This document shows, in pieces, positions 10,006 to 20,550 of a stretch of 64,000 nucleotides of DNA. The stretch covers positions 1-64,000 of the IMG/VR virus record IMGVR_UViG_3300032213_001988; one strand, 5' to 3'. The position numbers were made by a program, and so were the translations under genes. Positions within the stretch are counted from its first letter, which is position 1; each line of letters opens with the position of its first letter. Below the pieces are notes generated by a model. It searched no databases and had not been told where the DNA came from. It worked only from the letters and a program-made list of their open reading frames with translations. Source of the stretch: a virus.

Positions 10006-10377
10006 ATGCCACAAGAAGTAATCATTACCATTGCCGCTGTAATGGGTGGACTTGTCGTCATACTTGGCGGAATAATGTCAATATACAAGGTTGCTCGCCG
10101 CATCGATGAAGCCCTGGCTGTGGATGATCTAGGCAGAACAGTATCGGACCGTATGTCGCGCGTTGAGTACCAGCTTTACCGGAACGGCGGAAGCTCACTA
10201 GCTGATGAGGTAAGCGAGACGCATAGAATTGCAACGGAGACAGCGACGCAGGTACAAATAATGAAGGATATACTGTTAACTTTAATCGGGCAAGCCCCAG
10301 AATCTGCGCCAGCAAGAAGAAGAAAACCACGCGCTGCTACTAGCTTTGCTCTTAAAACATTCGATAAAGAAGACTAA
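10006..10377 (+). CDS. Single-pass membrane protein, DUF2746-like
   Basis: 123 residues. A short outside segment is followed by one hydrophobic helix at about 5-27 (IITIAAVMGGLVVILGGIM). A long helical, partly coiled-coil region comes next, with YQLYRNGGSSLADEV near 57-71, and a basic tail (PARRRKPR) ends the protein. Actinophage DUF2746-type proteins share this layout of one membrane helix and a conserved NGGSS-like turn, and often lie near lysis or structural genes. A holin-accessory or other membrane role is possible but not shown. AAGGATCC upstream of the ATG offers a ribosome site. Confidence 0.6.
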   Translation: MPQEVIITIAAVMGGLVVILGGIMSIYKVARRIDEALAVDDLGRTVSDRMSRVEYQLYRNGGSSLADEVSETHRIATETATQVQIMKDILLTLIGQAPESAPARRRKPRAATSFALKTFDKED

Positions 10378-10457
10378 CACCACTTAAAACTGCGCAAGTA
10401 GAAGCAGTTATCTCGACACTGTAGTAATTATATTAAACAGGGCGAGTCTGCTCAGCA

Positions 10458-10545
10458 GTACAGTTAGGTACACTTTTTATTAAAAAAAGATAGTCTTCAA
10501 TAGTGTACAGTTGAGCGTTACTTTTTTTACATTATTGTTTATAAT
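10458..10545. promoter_or_regulatory. AT-rich control region with repeats and a -10 box
   Basis: The gap 10378-10610 has no convincing gene. It holds a direct repeat GTACAGTT (10458-10465 and 10505-10512), an inverted pair GTACACT (10468-10474) / AGTGTAC (10502-10508), and a perfect TATAAT at 10540-10545 aimed at the HTH gene. The GTACACT word also occurs inside the palindrome at the recombinase promoter. Operator function is inferred. Confidence 0.45.
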
Positions 10546-10619
10546 ATAGTTAAGTGTTTACTATAGGTATATAGTTTGCATCGTGCTGCGGCACCTACTT
10601 AGCGTTAAGATTGGTAAAA

Positions 10620-10898
10620 ATGTCCTTAACTGAGAGGCTTTCTGTAGCCTCAGGCACAACAGTTGGTCTCCCATGCAGAGTCGGAAGTTTACTTGCTGGA
10701 GATCAGCTTTCAAAGGAAGATAAGGCAAAGCTTGCCGAAGTTCTAGAGGTTCCATACGGAGCCGCGGGGCGTCTACCTAATACAGCAATTGGTGCTGCCC
10801 TGCGTGATGAAGGCTTTGACGTTGGAGATGCAGCAGTCACAAAACACCGTCGTGGAGGATGTCGTTGTTTCGGTCCTAACCCCAAGGTTGCAATGTAA
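10620..10898 (+). CDS. Small HTH DNA-binding protein
   Basis: 92 residues from the ATG at 10620; an in-frame TTG nine bases upstream is less likely. No strong ribosome site is visible. Residues about 55-85 (NTAIGAALRDEGFDVGDAAV, then KHRRGGCRCF) match a small actinophage helix-turn-helix type in which a recognition helix is followed by a basic, Cys-containing tail. Proteins of this type have been annotated either as regulators or as small terminase-like subunits. It ends exactly where the metallophosphoesterase gene starts, so the two are co-expressed. Confidence 0.6.
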   Translation: MSLTERLSVASGTTVGLPCRVGSLLAGDQLSKEDKAKLAEVLEVPYGAAGRLPNTAIGAALRDEGFDVGDAAVTKHRRGGCRCFGPNPKVAM

Positions 10899-12071
10899 AT
10901 GAGTCTAGCAGACAAGTTCTCTATGCCAGGAAGGTCTGGGTCTGATGTACGTCACACTAAGACACCTGAAGAATGGCGTCCCCGCATGGAGATCGATGAA
11001 GAAGGTGGCTATGCCATATCAACTCCAAAGGTTATGCCACCAGACGCGGTAGATATCTTAAAAGAGTTTGATCTTAGCCCAGATGATTGGATTATTACCT
11101 CAGTCCGCCGCTCTCGATGGCAACGCTACGATGAAGAGTGGCTGCACTCAGCTCGAGTTAACTTGGTCCCTGTCGCGCAAGGACTACAGGATAAGGCTGA
11201 TATTCAGTCCTTAATTGATGATATACGTAAGTGGAAGCCAAAGAAGTTTGAGAAAAAAGTAGGCAACCTCGCGTTTGTATTTGCCCCAAGCGACCAGCAG
11301 ATTGGTAAGAAACAAGGAGACCAAGGCACGGAGCAGACTATTCAAAGAATTCTTACTGCAACCGACGGCGCAGTTCAACGACTACATGATTTAAGAAAAG
11401 TTGGCCGTGAGATTGATACGGTCGTTATCGCGCTACTTGGAGATCACGTTGAAGGAAACGTGTCTCAAGGCGGGCGTCTTCAAAGCCACTCAGCATCTGA
11501 TCTTGGTCTTACAGAGCAGACGCGAGTTGGCCGTAGACTTCTTATGGCGCAGATTAAGGCATTTTCTCCTTTGGTAAACCGCATAGTAGTGGCGGTAGTG
11601 AATGGAAATCACGATGAGGTAAGTCGACAGTTTTCATTAGACCCAGCAGAAGGTTGGAACACTGAAATTGCAAGTGCTGTTCAAGATGCCTGCGCAGAGA
11701 ACGAAAATCTATCTCACATCGAGTTTAGATACCCTGCTAAGAGTCACCAGACCCTGGCTGTGGAGGTCTGTGGAACTATGATTGGCTTATTCCACGGACA
11801 TCAAACTGGCAAGGATGTAGTTAAGTATTTGTCAGAGCAGGCGGCAGGTCAGACTGCTCTCGGCGGATGCGACGTTTGGCTATCAGGGCACTACCATAAC
11901 TTTAGAAGTATGGACGTTGGTTCTCGCTTCTGGGCTCAGTGCCCAACAGTTGACCCTGGCTCAGCCTGGTATCGAGATCGACGTGGCTTAGAATCTAATC
12001 CAGGAATACTTACATTAGTTGTCGGTGAAAATCATGATCCGCGTCTTGACGTGAGTGTGATACCCGCATAG
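10899..12071 (+). CDS. Metallophosphoesterase (calcineurin-like)
   Basis: 390 residues. The metal-binding motifs are in order: APSDQQIG near 128-135 (a variant of D-x-H with Gln), LLGDHVEGN near 180, VNGNHDE near 235, FHGHQTG near 298, and SGHYHN near 328. This is the binuclear-metal phosphoesterase fold shared by Mre11/SbcD nucleases and many phosphatases. The N-terminal 110 residues are an extra domain without a clear match. The ATG follows the previous stop directly (TAAATG). A DNA-processing role is plausible, but the substrate is unknown. Confidence 0.82.
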   Translation: MSLADKFSMPGRSGSDVRHTKTPEEWRPRMEIDEEGGYAISTPKVMPPDAVDILKEFDLSPDDWIITSVRRSRWQRYDEEWLHSARVNLVPVAQGLQDKADIQSLIDDIRKWKPKKFEKKVGNLAFVFAPSDQQIGKKQGDQGTEQTIQRILTATDGAVQRLHDLRKVGREIDTVVIALLGDHVEGNVSQGGRLQSHSASDLGLTEQTRVGRRLLMAQIKAFSPLVNRIVVAVVNGNHDEVSRQFSLDPAEGWNTEIASAVQDACAENENLSHIEFRYPAKSHQTLAVEVCGTMIGLFHGHQTGKDVVKYLSEQAAGQTALGGCDVWLSGHYHNFRSMDVGSRFWAQCPTVDPGSAWYRDRRGLESNPGILTLVVGENHDPRLDVSVIPA

Positions 12072-12093
12072 CAAGAAAGGCGATGGTGCACAC

Positions 12094-12459
12094 TTGATAA
12101 GAAACCGTCGCCCGCACAAGGACCCAAGAAAAAGAGTACTACGCGAGGCAGAGGACAAGGTCACCAAGCCAGAGTACGAGCAGTCCGATGAGATAACTCG
12201 CATCGGTATTGTGTGGGCTGGCATACTCGATCTTGACGATGTCTTACCCGCAACTACAGTTGCAGCAATGATGTCTGCCGCAGAACTAGTGCAAGCTACC
12301 AGCTCAACCGACGCAGAACAGCATTGGATAGGCGCTGCCGCATACGCAGCAATGGGTGCCTATAGTGAGCCTGAGGAAGACGATTCTGACCGTGGTAAAC
12401 TAACCACGCCTGCTCCAACCATTGGTTTTGGAGTCCCAAGTCCACCTCAACAGTTGTAG
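12094..12459 (+). CDS. Hypothetical protein before the fibre cluster
   Basis: 121 residues from a TTG start, with GAAAGG at 12075-12080 as a distant ribosome site; no better in-frame start is seen. The N-terminus is very basic (RNRRPHKDPRKRVLREAEDK). The middle is Ala-rich helix (HWIGAAAYAAMGAY), and the end is Pro-rich. It lies between the phosphoesterase and the giant fibre. No family is recognised. Confidence 0.5.
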   Translation: MIRNRRPHKDPRKRVLREAEDKVTKPEYEQSDEITRIGIVWAGILDLDDVLPATTVAAMMSAAELVQATSSTDAEQHWIGAAAYAAMGAYSEPEEDDSDRGKLTTPAPTIGFGVPSPPQQL

Positions 12460-12519
12460 GATTTGTTAGTATTAGTAAGGTAAATATACCTGACTTCCAT
12501 TACGTGGAATGGAGTTGCA

Positions 12520-15500
12520 ATGGCTTATGGTAATGATGTCGTTACTCGTGTTGTAACGGGGACATACCTTACTGGTCGCGGCGTACCTGCTCGTGGAAGA
12601 GTAACCTTTACTCCAACAGCAGTTGTAGTAGATCTAAACAACGCAGTCATAATTCCAGGCGCGATAGTCGCGACGTTAAATACTAGTGGTGCTTTCACAG
12701 TAACTCTTCCAACGACAAACAACCCAAATCTTTCGCCTGCCGGCTGGGCATATGAAGTAAACGTAAGATTATATGGTGTAAAACCACAAAGATTCTTTGT
12801 TTTCATTCCTAGTGGAAATACCGCACTAGATCTCAGCGTAGAGCTAAGCAGTGCGTCTCCTGTAGCAGACACAACAGAACTTCCTCCAATGCCACGTGGA
12901 CCAATTGGCCCTGTCGGTCCTACCGGCCCATCAGGCTCGGGTATTCGTGTTCTTGGTTCATTCGCAACATTAGGAGCTTTGCAAGCAGCATTCCCAACTG
13001 GCTCGACTGGTGACGGATACATAGTTGCTACTAATCTTTATGTGTGGAGTGCAAATACTTCAGCGTGGATTAACGTTGGTCCGTTTCTTGGACCTACAGG
13101 TGCTCAAGGTGTAACAGGCCCAACAGGTTCAACAGGCCCAACAGGCGCCACTGGTCCACAAGGAACAGTAGGACCTACCGGCCCGCAAGGAGTATCTGGC
13201 CCTGCGGGTGCTCAAGGTATTCAAGGAACTGTTGGTGCAACAGGCTCACAAGGTCCAACAGGCGCTACAGGAGCAACTGGTATTGCTGGTCCAACAGGAC
13301 CTACAGGCGCGACAGGCGCAACTGGTGCTGCATCTACAGTTACTGGTCCAACAGGTGCTACCGGTGCAACAGGATCCGCTGGAACTTCAGTAACAATTCT
13401 TGGTTCATATGTAAGCCTTGCCGCACTACAGGCAGCACAACCAACAGGCCTTCCTGGTGATGGGTATTTAGTTCTTGGAAACTTATACGTCTGGTCTGCA
13501 TCATCTGCAGCATTCGTAAATGTTGGACAGATTCAAGGACCAACAGGCCCAATAGGTGGAACAGGTTTAACTGGAGCAACTGGTGCGACCGGAGCTCAAG
13601 GAGTGACAGGACCTACAGGTTCACAAGGTATTCAAGGAGCAACAGGCGCCACAGGTGCACAAGGATCAACTGGTCCAACAGGCGCACAAGGCCCAACAGG
13701 CGCACAAGGTGTTCAAGGTAACGTTGGTGCAACAGGTCCAACAGGTCCGCAAGGACTTGCTGGAATAACAGGTCCAACAGGAATTGCTGGCCCAACAGGT
13801 CCAACAGGTGCGCAGTCAACAGTAACTGGTCCAACAGGTGCGCAAGGCGCAACAGGTCCAACAGGTGCGCAAGGTATTCAAGGTGTAAAGGGTGACCAAG
13901 GAGATCTTGGTCCTACTGGTGCAACAGGTGCGACAGGCGCAACAGGTGCAGCAAGTACAGTAACGGGACCAACAGGAAGTGTAGGACCTACTGGTCCAAC
14001 TGGAGCAACCGGTGCAACAGGATCTGTCGGACCAGCTTCTACAGTCACAGGACCGACAGGCGCTACAGGCGCTACAGGCGCTACAGGCCCACAAGGTATT
14101 CAAGGTGTAAAGGGTGATACTGGTAATGTCGGTGCTACAGGCGCTACAGGCCCACAAGGTTTAATAGGCGCTACAGGTGCGACTGGCTCAACAGGTGCAA
14201 CTGGCCCAGCAGTTACAGGCCCTACTGGTCCTCAAGGTCTAATCGGTGAAACTGGTCCGCAAGGAAGTACTGGTCCAACTGGACCTAACGGTGTAACCGG
14301 TCCAACAGGCGCAACAGGCCCAACCGGTGCTACAGGCGCAGCCTCTACAGTAACTGGTCCAACAGGTGCAACAGGTGCTACAGGCGCAACAGGCGCAACA
14401 GGCGCTACTGGTGCTGCGTCGCAAGTTACCGGCCCAACAGGCGCAACTGGTCCTACAGGTGCACAAGGTGTAATAGGCTCTACCGGTCCGACAGGCGCAG
14501 TTGGTGCAACAGGTGCAACAGGCGCAAGTATCACTGGTCCAACAGGAGCAACCGGTGCGACAGGCTCAACAGGCCCAACAGGCGCACAAGGAACAGCAGT
14601 TCGTATTCTTGGCTCATTCGCAACATTAGGAGCTTTGCAAGCAGCTTATCCTACAGGAGCTGCAGGCGATGGATATCTTGTAGTTGGAAATCTCTATGTA
14701 TGGAATGGAACTGCCTGGGAAAACGTTGGAACTATTCTTGGTCCAACTGGCCCAACAGGTGCAACTGGTCCTCAAGGTACAAACATTAACTTTAAGGGAA
14801 GCGTTGCTAACCTAACTGCACTAAACGCAATTACTGGTCAGGTGCGTAATGACGCATACATCGTAGACTCAGATGGAAATCTTTACGTATGGAGTGGAAG
14901 CGTTTGGGTAGACGCTGGGCAGATCGTTGGACCACAAGGTCCTACAGGCCCAACGGGTCCTACCGGACCAACAGGACCAACTGGAGCGCTTGGAAACTTT
15001 GCACCTACTGGAGCAACACCGCCATCTCCTGCAGTTGCAGGTAACGCCTGGTTTAACTCAGACAGCGGAAAAGTTTATATCTACTATGATAATTTTTGGG
15101 TAGAGGTTGGCGCGGCACCGGTGGGACCTACAGGTCCTCAAGGGCCACAGTCTACAGTTACCGGCCCAACCGGTCCGACTGGTATTCAAGGACCAACGGG
15201 TCCAACAGGCGCGCAAGGTCAACTAGGAACTACAGGAGCAACAGGTCCAACTGGTCCAACTGGCGCACAGTCAACAGTCACAGGACCTACGGGAGCAACA
15301 GGTCCTACCGGCCCAACAGGCGCTACAGGAGCTGCCTCTACTGTCACTGGACCTACAGGTTCACAAGGTATTCAAGGCCCAACCGGCCCAACAGGTCCAG
15401 TCGGACCAGTTGGTGCTGCATCAACAGTTACTGGTCCTACTGGAGCAACAGGCCCAAGTGTAACTGGTCCAACTGGCCCAACGGGTCCTACTGGAGTTCG

Positions 15501-17169
15501 TGGAGCATTCATTCCAAACTCTGCAACACCCCCAGCATCACCGGTAACTGGTGACACGTGGTTTAACACCGACAACGGTGCGGTATTTATCTATTACGAT
15601 TCATATTGGGTTGAAGTAGGAACCTCTGAGTTTGGTGGAGCAACAGGTCCCGCAGGAACACCTGGCGCAACTGGACCAACCGGTCCAACAGGAGCAACGG
15701 GTCCTACAGGTGCTGCTTCAACTACACCTGGTCCAACTGGTCCAACTGGTGCTTCAGTAACAGGCCCAACAGGCCCGCAAGGCCAGGCAATCATTGTTCA
15801 AGGTTCATATCAAGACTACGCTGCGTTTGCTGCAGGAGCTGGTGCAACCCCAGGTACAGTTGGGCATGCCTGGCTAATCGTAGCTGAGGATACACTCTTT
15901 GTTTACTCTGCAACGCAAGGTTGGATTGACGCAGGAGCAACAATTGGACCGACAGGTGCAACGGGTCCAGGATTCTCAAATGTAACTTCGTCCTCGTCTG
16001 TTCTAATCGGATCTGGAAACAAAACATTTACAATCACCGCAGGAAGTGCATTCTCATCTGGCCAACGCGTAAGAGCAATCAACACCGCGAATCTTGCTAA
16101 CTTTGTTGAAGGTGTTGCAACTGTCGCTGGTACAACTATGATTATAGCAACAGATCTTGTTGGTGGCTCTGGCACATATGCAGCATGGAGAATAGTATTA
16201 GTTGGAAATGTTGGAGCTACAGGACCAGCGGGTACTGCAGGAGCAATAGGACCAACTGGTCCTGGTATAACTGGTCCTACAGGACCAGCTTCAACAATTA
16301 CCGGCCCAACAGGCGCAACAGGGCCTCGTGGTCTTGACGGTGGAGTTCGTTATGTCGTAAGAAATACATCAGGTGAGTTTACGTTTGATGGCATTGCTGG
16401 AAATAACCCAAACATCACTGCAATTCGTGGAGAGACAGTGTACTTTGATGTTAGCAACGTAACAGTAGATCGCTCGTTTGCGCTGCGTCTTGCAAGCGCA
16501 AGCACCACCTCAGTTCCTGGAACAACAAACAACAGCCCGGCTGTTGGTCGTGACTCAGCATCGGCAGACACAGTTATCGTGTATCAGGTTCCGTTTAACG
16601 CACCTAATGCGATATTCTATCAGTCACCAGACAGCGCAGGACTATTCGGGCAGATTGACATCATCGCTAAGCAGGGACCAACAGGTCCAACTGGTGCACA
16701 AGGCGCAGCAGGCACTAACGGGGCTGTTGGAGACACAGGTCCAACCGGTCCAACTGGACCAGCCTTCGCGCAGTCAATAACATCGATTAGCTACAACCCA
16801 ACATTTGCTGGAACTGCACCCTATGCACAGGTAGGAACTACCGCTTTTGGTAAGTACACTAAGGCAGGGCAGATGGTGACCTTTGCGATTAGCATAAGTA
16901 TGGCAAACGTAACTAACTTTGGAGCTGGAAACTTTACAGTAACTCTCCCGGTAGCTCCATCAGCAGATACATATATGTTTACAGGATACCTGTATGATAC
17001 GCAAGGAGAGTACATAATTCATGCTTTATCAGAAGGCAGCGCAACAATGACACTTTACATATCTGGAGTAAATGGGCTATTAACTCCGCTGAGCCCTACG
17101 TCTCCAGTTACACTTGATATTTCAAGTGAAATAAATCTAAGCGGATCTTACATAAGTTTAACAGCGTAA
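12520..17169 (+). CDS. Giant collagen-like tail fibre with bead domains
   Basis: 1549 residues; the ATG follows GGAG with a five-base gap. Residues 1-125 form a beta-rich anchor ([13 protein letters not shown]). The rest alternates Gly-X-Y stems with globular beads. Five beads have the NLYVW...W.N.G pattern (near 140, 290, 693, 755 and 1090), and two have the YYDxxWVE pattern (near 845 and 1020). A degenerate cupredoxin-like domain lies at about 1275-1385, in which Ser1319, Ser1369, Ser1372 and Leu1375 stand where copper ligands would be. The C-terminal 130 residues (YNPTF, then [18 protein letters not shown]) look like a trimeric jelly-roll knob. As in other phage collagen fibres, a trimeric extended receptor-binding fibre is likely. 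Confidence 0.85.
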   Translation: MAYGNDVVTRVVTGTYLTGRGVPARGRVTFTPTAVVVDLNNAVIIPGAIVATLNTSGAFTVTLPTTNNPNLSPAGWAYEVNVRLYGVKPQRFFVFIPSGNTALDLSVELSSASPVADTTELPPMPRGPIGPVGPTGPSGSGIRVLGSFATLGALQAAFPTGSTGDGYIVATNLYVWSANTSAWINVGPFLGPTGAQGVTGPTGSTGPTGATGPQGTVGPTGPQGVSGPAGAQGIQGTVGATGSQGPTGATGATGIAGPTGPTGATGATGAASTVTGPTGATGATGSAGTSVTILGSYVSLAALQAAQPTGLPGDGYLVLGNLYVWSASSAAFVNVGQIQGPTGPIGGTGLTGATGATGAQGVTGPTGSQGIQGATGATGAQGSTGPTGAQGPTGAQGVQGNVGATGPTGPQGLAGITGPTGIAGPTGPTGAQSTVTGPTGAQGATGPTGAQGIQGVKGDQGDLGPTGATGATGATGAASTVTGPTGSVGPTGPTGATGATGSVGPASTVTGPTGATGATGATGPQGIQGVKGDTGNVGATGATGPQGLIGATGATGSTGATGPAVTGPTGPQGLIGETGPQGSTGPTGPNGVTGPTGATGPTGATGAASTVTGPTGATGATGATGATGATGAASQVTGPTGATGPTGAQGVIGSTGPTGAVGATGATGASITGPTGATGATGSTGPTGAQGTAVRILGSFATLGALQAAYPTGAAGDGYLVVGNLYVWNGTAWENVGTILGPTGPTGATGPQGTNINFKGSVANLTALNAITGQVRNDAYIVDSDGNLYVWSGSVWVDAGQIVGPQGPTGPTGPTGPTGPTGALGNFAPTGATPPSPAVAGNAWFNSDSGKVYIYYDNFWVEVGAAPVGPTGPQGPQSTVTGPTGPTGIQGPTGPTGAQGQLGTTGATGPTGPTGAQSTVTGPTGATGPTGPTGATGAASTVTGPTGSQGIQGPTGPTGPVGPVGAASTVTGPTGATGPSVTGPTGPTGPTGVRGAFIPNSATPPASPVTGDTWFNTDNGAVFIYYDSYWVEVGTSEFGGATGPAGTPGATGPTGPTGATGPTGAASTTPGPTGPTGASVTGPTGPQGQAIIVQGSYQDYAAFAAGAGATPGTVGHAWLIVAEDTLFVYSATQGWIDAGATIGPTGATGPGFSNVTSSSSVLIGSGNKTFTITAGSAFSSGQRVRAINTANLANFVEGVATVAGTTMIIATDLVGGSGTYAAWRIVLVGNVGATGPAGTAGAIGPTGPGITGPTGPASTITGPTGATGPRGLDGGVRYVVRNTSGEFTFDGIAGNNPNITAIRGETVYFDVSNVTVDRSFALRLASASTTSVPGTTNNSPAVGRDSASADTVIVYQVPFNAPNAIFYQSPDSAGLFGQIDIIAKQGPTGPTGAQGAAGTNGAVGDTGPTGPTGPAFAQSITSISYNPTFAGTAPYAQVGTTAFGKYTKAGQMVTFAISISMANVTNFGAGNFTVTLPVAPSADTYMFTGYLYDTQGEYIIHALSEGSATMTLYISGVNGLLTPLSPTSPVTLDISSEINLSGSYISLTA
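12958..14645 (+). repeat. 32-bp exact repeat inside the giant fibre gene
   Basis: Positions 12958-12989 and 14614-14645 are identical over 32 bases (beginning tcattcgcaacatta). They encode the same [10 protein letters not shown] segment of two bead domains. Identity at silent sites points to recent duplication or gene conversion. Confidence 0.85.
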
Positions 17170-18936
17170 TAGAGATAAGGAGACCTAATCGTGCCAATTG
17201 ACTTTCCAGCAGGGCCAACAGTAGGTCAGACCTATACTTTTTCAACTCAGACTTATCAGTGGAACGGCACATCTTGGCGACTTGTTCGCACAAGTGCAGT
17301 TGGTCCTACTGGTCCAACTGGTCCCGCATCAACAGTGCCAGGACCAACTGGTCCAACTGGTCCAAGTGTAACTGGTCCAACTGGTGCAGCAAGCACTGTA
17401 ACTGGACCTACAGGACCGACTGGCCCAACAGGTAGCTTTGCAATAGCTGCTTGGAGTACTTACACTCCAACCTGGTACACAACTGGCACAGCAGCCTCAG
17501 TTGGAAATGGAACACTGACAGGCAGATACCAAAGCATTGGAAGAACAATAGTTGGAGAAATTCGTCTTGTGCTTGGTTCAACCTCTGTTCGCGGAACTGG
17601 AACGTATCGTTTTTCTCTTCCAACGCCTGGTATAGCGGAAAACTACCAGCCTATTGGACAAGTTGTTGTTCGCGATGAGGGTCCTGGAAGCACGTTCTTT
17701 GGCACAGTACTTTTCAACGCAGGATTGACAGACCGCATTGAGCTCTGGCTTCACTCACAAAGCGGAACTATCGTTGAGGGAGTTCAAATGACTCACGACA
17801 CTCCAATGTTGATCTCAACTAACGATAAGATTCTTATATACTTCCAATACGAAGCGAATCCAGCTTAGGAGATGACACATGCCAATTGATTTTCCTAACT
17901 CACCAACTTTAAATGATCAATTCACCTCAGGCTCAACAACCTGGAAGTGGGATGGTGCCAAGTGGAACATACTTGTTACACAGTCAAGCGGACCGACAGG
18001 ACCAACAGGTCCACAGGGAAACTTAGGACCAACAGGCTCAACTGGTCCAACTGGCTCGCGTGGAGTTTTTACAACATCATCTGCAACACCACCTTTAAAC
18101 CCATCAATTGGTGACGCGTGGTTTGACTCTGAGAGTGGACAGATCTACATTTACTATGATGGCTATTGGGTTGAGTCCGCTTCTTCAAACGTTGGTAATC
18201 AAGGAGATCTTGGTCCAACAGGTGCGACTGGCCCAATGGGTATTCAAGGATTAACAGGTCCAACTGGCCCAATAGGTCCGCAAGGGCCGCAAGGGACCGT
18301 AGGAGTGACAGGTGCGCAAGGACCAACTGGCTCAACCGGACCAACTGGTCCACAAGGAGTTACTGGCCCACAAGGAGCAACTGGTCCACAAGGACTTCAA
18401 GGCTCTACCGGAGCAACTGGCTCGCAAGGACCGCAAGGAACTCAAGGAACAATTGGTGACCTTGGGCCTACAGGTGCAACAGGACCTACCGGCCCGTTAG
18501 GTCCAACTGGACCACGAGGATTTACTGGTTTTACAGGGCCACAAGGTCTAACAGTTACAGGGCCAACTGGCGCGACAGGCGCGACAGGCGCGTCCGGCCC
18601 AACAGGTCCTTCAGGTGGACCTACCGGTCCTACAGGCTCGACAGGAGCAACGGGAGCAACTGGACCAACAGGTGCTCGTGGAGCAACAGGCGGCTCAGGC
18701 CCAACGGGCCCAACAGGTGCAGCCTCAAACGTTATAGGACCTACAGGACCTACAGGACCTCAAGGCGTAAACATTGTTATGCGAGCAAGTGTCGCAACAG
18801 TCGGAGCTCTTCCTTCAGTCGGAAACACAGTTAACGATGGACGCATAGTTGATGCAGATGGAAATCTTTATATTTGGACAGGCTCAGCCTGGAGTGACGC
18901 TGGGCAGATCGTTGGACCACAAGGTCCTACAGGCCC
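14911..18936 (+). repeat. 41-bp exact repeat shared by two fibre genes
   Basis: Positions 14911-14951 in the giant fibre and 18896-18936 in the 581-residue fibre are identical over 41 bases (beginning gacgctgggcagatc). They span the end of a bead domain and the start of the following collagen. This suggests module exchange between fibre genes. Confidence 0.85.
17191..17868 (+). CDS. Short collagen-like fibre with jelly-roll knob
   Basis: 225 residues from a GTG behind AAGGAG. The N-terminus (MPIDFPAGPTVGQTY, then YQWNGTSW) is an anchor shared with the fibres at 17879 and 20780. Residues about 38-80 are collagen triplets. The C-terminal 145 residues start WSTYTPTWYTTG and run GNGTLTGRYQSIGRTIVGEI, a pattern typical of trimeric C1q/TNF-like phage knobs. 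It is the first of three anchor-sharing fibres, which may be alternatives on one attachment site. Confidence 0.82.
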   Translation: MPIDFPAGPTVGQTYTFSTQTYQWNGTSWRLVRTSAVGPTGPTGPASTVPGPTGPTGPSVTGPTGAASTVTGPTGPTGPTGSFAIAAWSTYTPTWYTTGTAASVGNGTLTGRYQSIGRTIVGEIRLVLGSTSVRGTGTYRFSLPTPGIAENYQPIGQVVVRDEGPGSTFFGTVLFNAGLTDRIELWLHSQSGTIVEGVQMTHDTPMLISTNDKILIYFQYEANPA

Positions 18937-19624
18937 GCAAGGTGTTACAGGACCTACGGGCCCAACAGGTTCACAAGGTCTAACTGGATTGACTGGCCCA
19001 ACCGGTCCAACTGGCGCAACAGGCGAAGCACTTAGAATTCTTGGCTACTACTCAACATTAGCTGCCTTGCAGGCTGGTGACCCATTTGGTGCCGGTGGCG
19101 AAGGTTACGTAGTTGGCCTAGGACTTCTTTACGTCTGGTCTGTTGCAACTAATCAATGGATAAACGTTGGAAACATTCTTGGACCTACCGGTCCAACGGG
19201 CCCAGCAGTTACAGGCCCAACAGGTGCTGCATCTACAGTTACTGGTCCAACCGGACCAACCGGTCCAACCGGTCCAGCCTCAACAGTAACGGGACCAACT
19301 GGTCCTGCGTTCTTTAACTTAGTTGGAGCAACATACACTGCAAACCGCATTCTTGGTGCAGCAGACGCTGGTTCTCTTGTGAGAATGAACCTTGGAGTCG
19401 CAAACACAGTTACAGTCGCACCAGATCTCACATATAACTTCCCCATTGGAACTCAGATAGTCGTAGTTCAACTTGGCGCGGGGCAAACAACATTTGTTGC
19501 AGGCTCTGGAGTTACGATACGAAGTGAAGGAAACAAGCTTATCACCAAGGCGCAGTACGCAACTGCGTCACTAATCAAGTTAGCCGCAGACACGTGGTTG
19601 CTAGCTGGAAACTTGACGGTGTAA
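17879..19624 (+). CDS. Collagen-like fibre with beads and beta-rich tip
   Basis: 581 residues. The anchor ([23 protein letters not shown]) is the same type as in the previous gene. One YYDGYWVE bead lies near 80-100, and two NLYVW-type beads near 295-345 and 380-430, all joined by Gly-X-Y stems rich in GPQ and GPT. The tip ([20 protein letters not shown], then [20 protein letters not shown]) is a common phage fibre C-terminal domain. It shares a 41-base identical DNA segment with the giant fibre, so its beads are probably exchanged by recombination. Confidence 0.83.
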   Translation: MPIDFPNSPTLNDQFTSGSTTWKWDGAKWNILVTQSSGPTGPTGPQGNLGPTGSTGPTGSRGVFTTSSATPPLNPSIGDAWFDSESGQIYIYYDGYWVESASSNVGNQGDLGPTGATGPMGIQGLTGPTGPIGPQGPQGTVGVTGAQGPTGSTGPTGPQGVTGPQGATGPQGLQGSTGATGSQGPQGTQGTIGDLGPTGATGPTGPLGPTGPRGFTGFTGPQGLTVTGPTGATGATGASGPTGPSGGPTGPTGSTGATGATGPTGARGATGGSGPTGPTGAASNVIGPTGPTGPQGVNIVMRASVATVGALPSVGNTVNDGRIVDADGNLYIWTGSAWSDAGQIVGPQGPTGPQGVTGPTGPTGSQGLTGLTGPTGPTGATGEALRILGYYSTLAALQAGDPFGAGGEGYVVGLGLLYVWSVATNQWINVGNILGPTGPTGPAVTGPTGAASTVTGPTGPTGPTGPASTVTGPTGPAFFNLVGATYTANRILGAADAGSLVRMNLGVANTVTVAPDLTYNFPIGTQIVVVQLGAGQTTFVAGSGVTIRSEGNKLITKAQYATASLIKLAADTWLLAGNLTV

Positions 19625-19625
19625 T

Positions 19626-20531
19626 GTGCTAGTTGCCCAACATGGAGTTTTTTCTACGTATGAGTACCCATTTGTTCCAGTAGAGTGGTCAGCAGTTCCT
19701 ACATCTAGTTTTGGAACAACAAATATCAACTCGCTTGCGTTTGGCAACTCCGTCTATGTGGCAGCTGGAAACTCTGGCAAGATCGGGACCGCGCCTGATG
19801 GCGTTACATGGACCCAAAGAACATCGTCCTTTGGCACAACTCCAATCTATGCTGTTGCGTATCTAAATGGAGTTTTTTACGCTGCAGGAAGCACAGGGAA
19901 GCTTGCAACATCCGTTAACGGGACCTCAACCTGGACGCAGCGCACATCATCATTTGGCTCAAGTGTAATTCTTGGACTTGCCTATTCATCTGCTCTTTCA
20001 GTCTACGTTGCAGTCGGTGGAGATGGTAAGCTCGCCACATCAAGCGACGGTCTAAGTTGGACGCAGCGCACATCATCATTTGGTACTACATTTATTCGTG
20101 GAGTTGTTGCTTTTGGTGGAACTCTCGTAGCAGTTGGAGATGACGGAAAACTTGCAACATCAACTAACGGTTTGGTGTGGACACAAAGAACATCGTCCTT
20201 TGGTTCAACTCGTATCTACGGAGTTACCCTTGCCTCAAGTCGCCTCGTCGCCTTTGGCGCGGCTGGAAAGATAGCATCATCAGCCGATGGAATTAACTGG
20301 GTTCAAGGAAACTCGAGCTTTGGAAGCTCTGACATTCGCTCAGTGGCATATGCATCAAACGGCGTATATGCTTCTGCTGGAGCAGATGGCAAGATAGCAA
20401 CGTCCTTTGACGGCGTCGGTTGGGTAATTCGCCCTTCATCATTTGGAACGTCCACAATAAATGGTATTCACGTAAGTTTAACAAGGTCAATAGCCACTGG
20501 AGACAGCGGAAAGATCTCACTTTCAGTCTAA
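19626..20531 (+). CDS. Seven-repeat beta-propeller virion protein
   Basis: 301 residues from a GTG one base after the previous stop. Seven repeats of about 40 residues each carry WTQRTSSFGxxxI, then a short strand pair (VAVG), then DGKLATSxDG. Seven such units predict a closed seven-bladed beta-propeller similar to sialidase/BNR or YCF48-like propellers. There is no collagen and no anchor. The setting inside the fibre operon suggests a receptor- or glycan-binding head that assembles onto a fibre. No enzyme active site was recognised. Confidence 0.75.
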   Translation: MLVAQHGVFSTYEYPFVPVEWSAVPTSSFGTTNINSLAFGNSVYVAAGNSGKIGTAPDGVTWTQRTSSFGTTPIYAVAYLNGVFYAAGSTGKLATSVNGTSTWTQRTSSFGSSVILGLAYSSALSVYVAVGGDGKLATSSDGLSWTQRTSSFGTTFIRGVVAFGGTLVAVGDDGKLATSTNGLVWTQRTSSFGSTRIYGVTLASSRLVAFGAAGKIASSADGINWVQGNSSFGSSDIRSVAYASNGVYASAGADGKIATSFDGVGWVIRPSSFGTSTINGIHVSLTRSIATGDSGKISLSV

Positions 20532-20550
20532 GAAAAACAGGAGGTAAGAC

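Noticed and set aside
14232-14534. Long antisense open frames over the collagen genes, such as this one rich in APVAPVG
   Set aside because: Gly-Pro-Thr codons read in other frames give stop-free Pro/Val/Ala or Arg/Ser-rich shadows. They have no ribosome site and vanish outside the repeats.
13100-14600. Regular short repeats resembling a CRISPR array
   Set aside because: They are in-frame GGT-CCA-ACA style codons of Gly-X-Y triplets, with no fixed repeat-spacer period and no cas1/cas2.
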